Positions 7,828 through 14,365 of a DNA stretch of 30,553 nt are shown one piece after another; the stretch's first letter is position 1; the number at the start of each line of letters is the position of its first letter. The notes under the pieces are model-generated. The model saw only the letters and a program-made list of their open reading frames with translations, was not told where the DNA came from and ran no database searches. Position numbers and translations under genes: made by a program. Source of the DNA: RGIG3513 sp045658985 (GTDB lineage: Bacteria > Bacillota > Clostridia > Oscillospirales > Butyricicoccaceae); assembly GCA_045658985.1 (NCBI GenBank), contig JAZOWC010000009.1, forward strand, positions 1 to 30,553, given 5' to 3'.

Positions 7828-8184
7828 TCACCTCATTTTGTCTATAAGCTTCTGAAGCTCGCATATCTCCTCGTCGGACAGTTTTTTTCGCATTGAGAAG
7901 GCTGCCAGAAACCTCGGCAGAGAACCATCAAAGGTTTCTTCGACAAACTTCTCACTCTGCGCGGCAAAAAATTCGTCTTTGGATACGAGAGATGTGACCG
8001 TGCCGTTATTATTACAGAATATTCCCCTCTCACACAGACGGCGCAGGATCGTATAGGTGGTGGATTTTTTCCAGTTCAGTTCCCTGTCACAGAGCTTTAC
8101 CAGCTCGCCTGACGATATAGGCTCGCGGCTCCATATCAGGTCGGCAAACCGAGTCTCTATCACACCGAGTTTAGCCTCAGTCAT
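7828..8184 (-). CDS. BlaI/MecI/CopY family winged-helix repressor
   Basis: A 118-residue protein of standard BlaI/MecI length. It has an N-terminal winged helix (residues 1-75, including SSGELVKLCDRELNWKKSTTYTILRRLCERGIF, the usual recognition-helix region) and a C-terminal helical dimerisation tail (KLSDEEICELQKLIDKMR). The ATG has AAGGAGGG at ideal spacing (complement of 8191-8198). Upstream lie a consensus promoter and two dyads, so autorepression is expected. The downstream partner is the M56 protease that would inactivate it. Because the sensor lacks a beta-lactam-binding domain, the inducer need not be a beta-lactam. Confidence 0.93.
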   Translation of the reverse strand: MTEAKLGVIETRFADLIWSREPISSGELVKLCDRELNWKKSTTYTILRRLCERGIFCNNNGTVTSLVSKDEFFAAQSEKFVEETFDGSLPRFLAAFSMRKKLSDEEICELQKLIDKMR

Positions 8185-8212
8185 ATAAAACCCTCCTTAA
8201 GTCTTTTTGGTC

Positions 8213-8253
8213 TACTCGCAGTAAACCTCTTTAGTGTGAGTTTACTACAAGTA
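8213..8253 (-). promoter_or_regulatory. twin operator dyads for the BlaI-type repressor
   Basis: Two palindromes of the form TACTNNNAGTA, at 8213-8223 (TACTCGCAGTA) and 8243-8253 (TACTACAAGTA), with centres exactly 30 bp apart, about three helical turns. They sit in a larger 20-bp inverted repeat (8207-8226 / 8240-8259) with two mismatches. The promoter-proximal dyad overlaps the -10 element, and the other lies in the leader of the BlaI-type mRNA. The layout suits two repressor dimers on one DNA face. Confidence 0.8.
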
Positions 8254-8267
8254 GACCAATTTGTCAA
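8239..8267 (-). promoter_or_regulatory. promoter of the blaI/blaR1-type operon
   Basis: On the minus strand: a perfect TTGACA (complement of 8262-8267), a 17-base spacer, and TAAACT (complement of 8239-8244). The operator dyad at 8243-8253 overlaps the spacer and -10 region. Confidence 0.8.
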
Positions 8268-8388
8268 CAGAATATTGAGGATTTTTTTGAGGGAGACCGA
8301 TATTGGCTATGCACAGCGCCGCAAAACAGCCAAGCAGTATATAACTTCAGTGCAGATGATGCTTTGCCGTTCAGTCCCAAAAACGGAA

Positions 8389-8420
8389 AAACGCGGTGCA
8401 GCTGATGCTGCACCGCGTTT
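8389..8420 (-). terminator. intrinsic terminator of the ylxM-ffh-rpsP-khpA operon
   Basis: A perfect 14-bp stem (8389-8402 / 8407-8420) with a 4-base loop. On the minus strand the stem is followed by a T-rich tail (TTTCCGTTTTTGGG). It begins four bases beyond the khpA stop. The 8268-8388 stretch between it and the BlaI-type promoter shows no gene. Confidence 0.85.
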
Positions 8421-8423
8421 GGT

Positions 8424-8663
8424 TCAGTCTACGATGTCGACCTGGATCCTCTTGCCGTTTCTCTGACCCAGTGCTTTTGCAAGCACACGGATCTCCTTGG
8501 CGATCTTACCCTGTCTGCCGATGATCTTGCCCATATCCGACTGAGCTGTTTTCAGCTTGTAGGTTATGTTGTCACCCTCGACAGTCTCGGTGATGCTCAC
8601 CTGATCGGGAAACTCAACAAGGTTGGAAACGATGTAGGAAAGAAGCTCTTTAACTTCGTTCAT
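8424..8663 (-). CDS. khpA: KH-domain RNA-binding protein KhpA
   Basis: A 79-residue single type-II KH domain with the RNA-binding GxxG loop in KIIGRQGKIAKEIRVLAKAL. This is the KhpA/YlqC family, which binds RNA, often with KhpB, and affects cell division and envelope genes in Gram-positives. It follows rpsP by three bases. In many Firmicutes rimM and trmD come next; here the operon ends at once in a terminator. Confidence 0.95.
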   Translation of the reverse strand: MNEVKELLSYIVSNLVEFPDQVSITETVEGDNITYKLKTAQSDMGKIIGRQGKIAKEIRVLAKALGQRNGKRIQVDIVD

Positions 8664-8666
8664 AGC

Positions 8667-8906
8667 TTACAGAACTCCGGCCTTCTTGAGCAGGCTGCGG
8701 ACTGTATCGGTGGGCTGTGCGCCGTCCTTGATCCAAGCCTGAGCTCTCTCTGCATCGACCTTGATCTCAGCAGGCTCCTTCAGGGGATTGTAAGTACCCA
8801 GCTCCTCGATGAATCTGCCGTCTCTGGGGAAACGGGAATCCGCTACGACTATGCGATAGAAAGGAGCCTTCTTTGCACCCATTCTTCTAAGTCTGATCTT
8901 TACCAT
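8667..8906 (-). CDS. rpsP: 30S ribosomal protein S16
   Basis: A 79-residue S16 with the invariant opening MVKIRLRRMGAKKAPFYRIVVADSR, FIEELGTYNP and the C-terminal PTDTVRSLLKKAG. Start confirmed by GGAGGTG seven bases upstream. It sits 46 bases after the ffh stop, with no terminator between, and is read from the same promoter as ylxM and ffh. Confidence 0.98.
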   Translation of the reverse strand: MVKIRLRRMGAKKAPFYRIVVADSRFPRDGRFIEELGTYNPLKEPAEIKVDAERAQAWIKDGAQPTDTVRSLLKKAGVL

Positions 8907-8952
8907 ACTTTCACCTCCGTATATTTTAAAAAATTTTTATGGTTACTGTTTA

Positions 8953-10293
8953 TCAAAAGCCAAAAGGCATTTTGCCGCGTTTTGCGAGCCGTTTCATTCC
9001 GCCGCCTGCCAGCTGCTTGGTAAGCTGCTGCATCTGGTCAAACTGCTTGAGAAGACGGTTGACATCCTCCACCTTGAGTCCGCAGCCTGCGGCGATGCGC
9101 TTTTTGCGGCTGAAGTTGATGATGTCGGGGTTTGCACGCTCTTTGGGAGTCATGGACAGGATGATGGCCTCGGTGCGTGCCATCTGCTTCTCGTCCACCT
9201 TGACGCCCTTGAGGGCATTGGCGTTCATACCGGGAAGCATTCCCGCGATCTGCTCGAGACCGCCCATACTCTTCATCTGCTTGAGCTGATCGAGAAAATC
9301 GTCAAGACCCATCTTGCCGGCGCGGATCTTCTTTTCCAGATCGGCAGCCTGCTTCTCGTCGAAGGCGGCCTGCGCCTTCTCAACCAGGGTCATAACGTCG
9401 CCCATTCCCAATATACGGCTTGCCATACGGTCGGGATGGAAGGGCTCTATGTCGGTAAGCTTTTCGCCTACGCCGATATACTTGATAGGTTTGCCGGTGA
9501 CGGCTTTGACCGACAGTGCGGCGCCGCCTCGGGCATCGCCGTCCAGCTTGGTCATCAGGATGGAGTCGATACCCAGCTTGCTGTCGAAGGCAGATGCTGC
9601 GTTGACTGCGTCCTGACCTGTCATGCCGTCTACGATGAGCATGATCTCGTGGGGCTTGACCTCGGCTTTGATCCGTGCCAGCTCGTCCATAAGCTGCTCG
9701 TCTATGTGCAGTCGGCCTGCGGTGTCTATAAGAAGAAGATTGTTGCCGTAGCGCTTGGCGTGCTCATAGGCAGCCTTGGCTATCTCCACAGGGTCGCCCT
9801 TGCCCTGCTCGAACACGGGGATGTCAAGCTGCTTGCCCAGCACCTTGAGCTGCTCGATCGCGGCGGGACGGTAAACGTCACAGGCGCAAAGCAGAGGGCG
9901 GCGGCTCTCGGTCTTTTTGAAATGAGCGCCGAGTTTGGCGATATTGGTGGTTTTACCCGCGCCCTGCAGACCCACGAACATAATAACGGTGGGGCCGCTG
10001 TTGGCCATACGGATACGGCTCTGTGTGCCGCCCATCAGCTGGCAAAGCTCGTCATTGACGATCTTGATGACCTGCTGTGCGGGGGTCAGGCTCTCAAGGA
10101 TATTGCCGCCGATAGCTTTCTCGGTAACGCCGGCAACAAACTCCTTGGCCACCTTGAAGTTGACGTCGGCTTCCAGCAGAGCCATACGCACCTCGCGCAT
10201 AGCCTCCTTGACGTCGCTCTCGGTCAGTCTGCCGCGGCTGCGGAGCTTTTTGAATATACCGTTTAGTTTTTCACTGAGTCCGTCAAATGCCAT
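8953..10293 (-). CDS. ffh: signal recognition particle GTPase Ffh (SRP54)
   Basis: A 446-residue Ffh that binds signal sequences of nascent membrane proteins and docks the ribosome to FtsY. It has the N domain (1-90), then the G domain with P loop GLQGAGKTT at 108-116, DTAGRLH at 190-196 and TKLDGDARGG at 248-257. The methionine-rich M domain (about 300-446) contains MGDVMTLVEKA, MPGM and the RNA-contact stretch SRKKRIAAGCG. The open frame runs 34 codons further upstream through the end of ylxM in another frame. The true start is the ATG at 10291-10293, which shares one base with the ylxM stop (TAATG), indicating coupled translation. Confidence 0.98.
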   Translation of the reverse strand: MAFDGLSEKLNGIFKKLRSRGRLTESDVKEAMREVRMALLEADVNFKVAKEFVAGVTEKAIGGNILESLTPAQQVIKIVNDELCQLMGGTQSRIRMANSGPTVIMFVGLQGAGKTTNIAKLGAHFKKTESRRPLLCACDVYRPAAIEQLKVLGKQLDIPVFEQGKGDPVEIAKAAYEHAKRYGNNLLLIDTAGRLHIDEQLMDELARIKAEVKPHEIMLIVDGMTGQDAVNAASAFDSKLGIDSILMTKLDGDARGGAALSVKAVTGKPIKYIGVGEKLTDIEPFHPDRMASRILGMGDVMTLVEKAQAAFDEKQAADLEKKIRAGKMGLDDFLDQLKQMKSMGGLEQIAGMLPGMNANALKGVKVDEKQMARTEAIILSMTPKERANPDIINFSRKKRIAAGCGLKVEDVNRLLKQFDQMQQLTKQLAGGGMKRLAKRGKMPFGF

Positions 10294-10655
10294 TACTGTA
10301 TCTCTCCGACCAACTTGAGGATCTTGTTGGTCTGTTCTGCAATCTGGAAGTCCTTCTTGGTGCCCGAATTGACCATTGCTATATAATGAGCGCAATCGCC
10401 GATCTGGCCGATCTTGTCGCTGAGGCGGGAATAACGCTTGACCAGTCCGACCTTGTCCTCTATGTCGCGGAGGCTCATCTCGGCGCGCATAACGGCATCG
10501 CGGACACCCTGACGGGTGATTCCCACTATCTCAGATATCTCGGTGAGCGACATATCCTCGTTGTAATAAAGGTCGAACAGCTCTTTTTGCTTGTCTGTGA
10601 GCAGTTCTCCGTAGAAATCGAACAGCATAGACATGTGGAAGGTATCGCTTTTCAT
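10293..10655 (-). CDS. ylxM: YlxM/p13-type helix-turn-helix protein
   Basis: A 120-residue sigma-70 region-4-like helix-turn-helix protein (LTDKQKELFDLYYNEDMSLTEISEIVGITRQGVRDAVMRAEMSLRDIEDK). This is the YlxM family, nearly always placed before ffh in Firmicutes and thought to modulate SRP function. AAAGGAG precedes its ATG, and its stop overlaps the ffh start by one base. It is the first gene of the operon under the promoter at 10700-10728. Confidence 0.95.
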   Translation of the reverse strand: MKSDTFHMSMLFDFYGELLTDKQKELFDLYYNEDMSLTEISEIVGITRQGVRDAVMRAEMSLRDIEDKVGLVKRYSRLSDKIGQIGDCAHYIAMVNSGTKKDFQIAEQTNKILKLVGEIQ

Positions 10656-10699
10656 TGATGTCGCTCCTTTCTGTAAAGTCTTTTTTCTTTACAACGGAT

Positions 10700-10728
10700 A
10701 CTATACACTATTTTGGCAAAAAAGTCAA
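10700..10728 (-). promoter_or_regulatory. promoter of the ylxM-ffh-rpsP-khpA operon
   Basis: On the minus strand: TTGACT (complement of 10723-10728), a 17-base spacer, and TATAGT (complement of 10700-10705). It lies about 45 bases from the ylxM start. Confidence 0.8.
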
Positions 10729-10808
10729 GTATTTTTTACTGTATTTTGCCCTTTGGGTACAAGTTTTTCACATTATTTTGTGTTTTATTGATTTGATACA
10801 ATTGACCC

Positions 10809-10837
10809 TTGATTTATTGCTTTTTATTTGGTATAGT
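10809..10837 (+). promoter_or_regulatory. promoter of the CNNM/CorC-lgt operon
   Basis: TTGATT at 10809-10814, a 17-base spacer, and TATAGT at 10832-10837, ahead of the gene starting at 10877. A second -35-like TTGACC lies at 10803-10808. Confidence 0.7.
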
Positions 10838-10876
10838 ATTATCAAATCTATGTAAACAAGGAGTTGGTAGTCTTTT

Positions 10877-12172
10877 ATGGGCAGTGACAGTTGGTTGCCC
10901 TATCTGTGTTTAGTCCTCTTGCTGCTGGGCGCCGCATACTTTGCCAGTGCCGAAACAGCCTTTTCCTCGGTCAATCGTATCCGTATCAAGACCAAGGCGG
11001 AAAACGGCTCAAAGAATGCTAAAAAGGCATGGTACATCCTCGAAAATTTTGATAAAACTCTCTCGACCCTATTGCTGGGCAACAATGTGGTGCATATTGC
11101 TACCGCATCGCTTGCCACACTTATTTTTTCGCGCATATGGGGTGAGAGTGCTGTTGCCTACACTACCGTTGTTACTACAGTAGTGGTTTTTTTAGTTGGG
11201 GAGACAATTCCCAAGAACATAGGCAAGGCTCGCAGTGAAACCCTGGCTCTTTCATTTGCTCCCTCGCTGAGGGCACTGATGACTCTGCTTACCCCCTTCG
11301 TGTTCGTTCTGTCCTGGGTGGCCAAGCTGATATCCAAGCTCTTTGGCAACGCCAACGATCCCACGGTCACCGAAGAAGAGATCAACCAGATGATCGAGAA
11401 CATTCAGGAAGAGACCGAAAGCAGCGGTGACACCGCCGCAAACGAGAATATCGACCTGATACACTCGGCATTTGAGTTTGACGATCACACCGCACAGGAC
11501 GTATTTACCCCCCGCATCGACGTGGATGCACTCCCCATCGATTCTACCCCCGAGGAGATCATAGCACACATCCGCGAGAGCAAGCACTCCCGTCTGGTTG
11601 TATACCGTGATACCATCGACGACGTGGCCGGCATACTCAGTATCCGCAAGTACCTCAAGGCATACTACCGTCAGGGTACAGGCACCAAGCTGGAGGAGCT
11701 GCTGGACAAGCCTCATTTTGTGCACAAAACAGTGCGTATCGACGATCTGCTCAGAGAGATGAGCGCACAGAAGGTGCATCTGTCCGTGGTCACCGACGAC
11801 TACGGCGGAACCATGGGTATCATCACAATTGAGGATATTCTGGAGGAGCTTGTGGGCGAGATATGGGACGAGGACGACGAGGTGACGTTCGACGTTCGCT
11901 CCATCGGTGGAAGCAGATTTGAGGTAATGGCCAACGTGCTGATGACCGACGTGTTTGAGCAGATCGGGTATGAAGACTTTGACGAAGATGAGTTTGCCCA
12001 TCTGACTGCCGCAGGCTGGGTGCTGGACAACATCCCCACCGGCGCCGAGGAAGGCAGCTCTTTTGAATACAAAAACCTCACGGTATCCGTCCTGAGCATG
12101 GACGGCCGCCGTATCAACCGCCTCATTATAAAGATCGAACCCACAGAGAACGGTGAGGAGGTGCAGGCATAA
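10877..12172 (+). CDS. CNNM/CorC-type membrane protein (hemolysin family), copy 1
   Basis: A 431-residue protein of the CNNM/HlyC-CorC family linked to Mg2+ (or other cation) homeostasis. An N-terminal DUF21 transmembrane domain covers about residues 1-150 and includes SAETAFSSVNRIR and the GNNVVHIA stretch. A tandem CBS domain follows (about 205-330) with VFTPRIDVDALPIDST and the very conserved DDYGGTMGIITIEDILEELVG starting at D307. The C-terminal transporter-associated (CorC_HlyC) domain covers 345-425. The AAGGAG is 13 bases from the ATG, rather far, but no better in-frame start exists because a TAG lies three codons upstream. It overlaps copy 2 by one base (TAATG). Confidence 0.94.
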   Translation: MGSDSWLPYLCLVLLLLGAAYFASAETAFSSVNRIRIKTKAENGSKNAKKAWYILENFDKTLSTLLLGNNVVHIATASLATLIFSRIWGESAVAYTTVVTTVVVFLVGETIPKNIGKARSETLALSFAPSLRALMTLLTPFVFVLSWVAKLISKLFGNANDPTVTEEEINQMIENIQEETESSGDTAANENIDLIHSAFEFDDHTAQDVFTPRIDVDALPIDSTPEEIIAHIRESKHSRLVVYRDTIDDVAGILSIRKYLKAYYRQGTGTKLEELLDKPHFVHKTVRIDDLLREMSAQKVHLSVVTDDYGGTMGIITIEDILEELVGEIWDEDDEVTFDVRSIGGSRFEVMANVLMTDVFEQIGYEDFDEDEFAHLTAAGWVLDNIPTGAEEGSSFEYKNLTVSVLSMDGRRINRLIIKIEPTENGEEVQA

Positions 12173-13422
12173 TGAACTATATTATTATTGTGATATGCAT
12201 CATATGCTCGGCATTCTTCTCCGGCTCCGAGATAGCATACAACTCTGTCAATCCCCTGCGCCTGCAGAAGGCTGCCGACGAGGGCAGCAAAAAGGCCAAG
12301 CTGGCGCTGAACATCTACAACAAGTACGAAAAGTTCCTCTCCACCATACTCATAGGCAACAATCTGGTGAACATAGCCTCCTCCTCGGTGGCTACCGTAA
12401 TATGCATCAGTCTGTTCGGTGAGGTGGGTGCCGCATACGCAACTCTGGTCATGACCGTGATAATCCTCATCTGCGGCGAAATAACCCCCAAAATGGTTGC
12501 CCGCACCCATGCATTTGATTTTGCCACCATGGCCGCATATCCCGTCAAGCTGCTTATGATCATCACCTTCCCCATCGTATGGCTGGTGGGACTGCTGATG
12601 AAGCTGCTCTCCCGCCTGTGGGGCAAGGACGAAGAGGACGAGGGCTTCAATGCCGAGGAGCTGTCCAACCTCATCGAGATCGCCGAGACCGAAAACGTCA
12701 TCGACGAGGAGCGGGGCGATCTGCTTCAGTCGGCAATCGATTTTTCCGACACTTCGGCACAGGAGATCCTCACCCACCGCGTTGATATGATCGCCATTGA
12801 CATCGACGATCCCATGGATGAGATCATAGCAACTCTGGAGAGCTCTCCCTACTCCCGTATCCCCGTATACGAGGACAGTATAGACAACATCATCGGTATC
12901 GTATACCTCAACCACTTCTACAAGAAGATCGTTGAGGAGCCCGATTTCTCCCTCCGCGATATACTCATTGAGGTCTGCTTTATCCACAAGTCCATGAAGC
13001 TGCCTGCCGTGCTCAGCGAGCTCAAGCGCCGCAAGACCCATATAGCCGTGGTCACCGACGAATACGGCGGAACCATGGGTATCGTCACCATGGAAGACGT
13101 GCTGGAGCAGCTGGTGGGCGACATCTGGGACGAGACCGACGAGGTAGTTGAGGACATCACCGAGGTTGCCGAGAACACCTTTGAGGTAGACGGCGACATG
13201 AGCATATACGATTTCCTCGACGAGGTCGGACTGGACTCGGATGATTTTGAAGGCGACTACACCACCGTGGGCGGCTGGGCTATCGAGTCTATAGGCACCT
13301 TCCCCTCGGCGGGAGACAGTTTTGAGTACGAAAATCTCACCGTCACCGTGGTGGAGACCGAAGAACTCCGCGTTACCAAGCTGAAAGCCGTAGTCACCCC
13401 CAAGCAGGATGACGAAGAATAA
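12172..13422 (+). CDS. CNNM/CorC-type membrane protein (hemolysin family), copy 2
   Basis: A 416-residue paralogue of the preceding gene with the same architecture: DUF21 membrane domain (SGSEIAYNSVNPLRLQKAADEG near residue 15), a CBS pair with ILTHRVDMIAIDID, and the motif DEYGGTMGIVTMEDVLEQLVGDIW starting at D296. A CorC_HlyC tail ends the protein. Its ATG shares a base with the stop of copy 1, so expression is coupled and the two may form a hetero-oligomer. The acidic stretch after the membrane domain (GKDEEDEGFNAEELSNLIEIAETENVID) parallels that of copy 1. The cation transported cannot be read from sequence. Confidence 0.94.
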   Translation: MNYIIIVICIICSAFFSGSEIAYNSVNPLRLQKAADEGSKKAKLALNIYNKYEKFLSTILIGNNLVNIASSSVATVICISLFGEVGAAYATLVMTVIILICGEITPKMVARTHAFDFATMAAYPVKLLMIITFPIVWLVGLLMKLLSRLWGKDEEDEGFNAEELSNLIEIAETENVIDEERGDLLQSAIDFSDTSAQEILTHRVDMIAIDIDDPMDEIIATLESSPYSRIPVYEDSIDNIIGIVYLNHFYKKIVEEPDFSLRDILIEVCFIHKSMKLPAVLSELKRRKTHIAVVTDEYGGTMGIVTMEDVLEQLVGDIWDETDEVVEDITEVAENTFEVDGDMSIYDFLDEVGLDSDDFEGDYTTVGGWAIESIGTFPSAGDSFEYENLTVTVVETEELRVTKLKAVVTPKQDDEE

Positions 13423-13433
13423 GGGTACTGTTT

Positions 13434-14306
13434 ATGACACATCATATTGCATTCCCCAAATTGGGCAATATAGCGTTTGACCTCAACACCGTGGCTCTCG
13501 AACTGGGCTCGCTGACCATACACTGGTACGGCGTGATCATCTGCCTCGGCTTTATACTGGCGGGCGTATACGGCTACAGACGCTGCCGCAAATTCGGCAC
13601 TACCCCCGACGACATCACCGATTTTCTCATCTGCCTCATCCCCTGCGCCATTGTGGGCGCACGGCTGTACTACGTGTTCAGCAGCTGGGATTATTACGGT
13701 AAGCATCCCGAGGACATCATCAAGGTGTGGAACGGCGGTCTTGCAATCTACGGCGGCATTATTCTGGGCGTTATCGCCGCAATAGTGTTCTCAAAAGTCA
13801 AGAAGATCGACTTTTTCAGCTTCGGTGACATGGCTGTCATCTGCCTGCTTATCGGTCAGATGATCGGCAGATGGGGCAACTTTGTCAACGCCGAGGCATT
13901 CGGCGGAGTCACCTCCCTGCCCTGGGGCATGAGCATCAACGGCGCAGAGATGTGCCACCCCACCTTCCTCTATGAGTCGCTGTGGAATTTTGCGGGATTT
14001 GTGTTTCTGCATTTTTACTCCAATCACCGCCGTTTCAGAGGTGAGCTGATACTGCTCTACTTTGGCTGGTACGGTCTGGGCAGAGCATGGATCGAGGGTC
14101 TGCGCACAGACAGCCTCTATCTGGGCAACACCGACATCAGAGTCTCCCAGCTGTTGGCCGCGGTATCATTCGTGGTATGTGCATCCCTGCTGCTCTGGCT
14201 GCACCTGAGCAAAAAATATAAAGATCTGAGTTTTCTCGCAATATCCCCCGAGACTGAAAATCAGCCGGAAGAGACCGCACCTGAAAACCCGGACCAACAG
14301 AATTAA
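13434..14306 (+). CDS. lgt: prolipoprotein diacylglyceryl transferase
   Basis: A 290-residue polytopic membrane enzyme that transfers diacylglycerol from phosphatidylglycerol to the lipobox cysteine of prolipoproteins. The Lgt signature GRWGNFVNAEAFGG is near residue 145, with IHWYGVIICLGFILAG at the first helix, GGLAIYGGIILG, and the C-terminal GLGRAWIEGLRTDSLYLG. A short acidic tail (ENQPEETAPENPD) follows the last helix. It begins 11 bases after the CNNM pair and is probably the last gene of that operon. The ribosome site (AAGGGT) is weak. Confidence 0.97.
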   Translation: MTHHIAFPKLGNIAFDLNTVALELGSLTIHWYGVIICLGFILAGVYGYRRCRKFGTTPDDITDFLICLIPCAIVGARLYYVFSSWDYYGKHPEDIIKVWNGGLAIYGGIILGVIAAIVFSKVKKIDFFSFGDMAVICLLIGQMIGRWGNFVNAEAFGGVTSLPWGMSINGAEMCHPTFLYESLWNFAGFVFLHFYSNHRRFRGELILLYFGWYGLGRAWIEGLRTDSLYLGNTDIRVSQLLAAVSFVVCASLLLWLHLSKKYKDLSFLAISPETENQPEETAPENPDQQN

Positions 14307-14311
14307 AAGAC

Positions 14312-14343
14312 AAATCCGCCTTTTGATCACAAAAGGCGGATTT
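14312..14343 (+). terminator. intrinsic terminator after lgt
   Basis: A perfect 14-bp stem (14312-14325 / 14330-14343, AAATCCGCC.../...GGCGGATTT) with loop ATCA. The A/T-rich ends give a short T run after the stem. Confidence 0.85.
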
Positions 14344-14365
14344 TCTGAAACAGGAGGAAAAAACT

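Noticed and set aside
10294..10395. N-terminal extension of Ffh
   Set aside because: The extra 34 codons overlap ylxM in another frame and are not Ffh-like. The TAATG junction at 10291-10295 gives the normal Ffh start.
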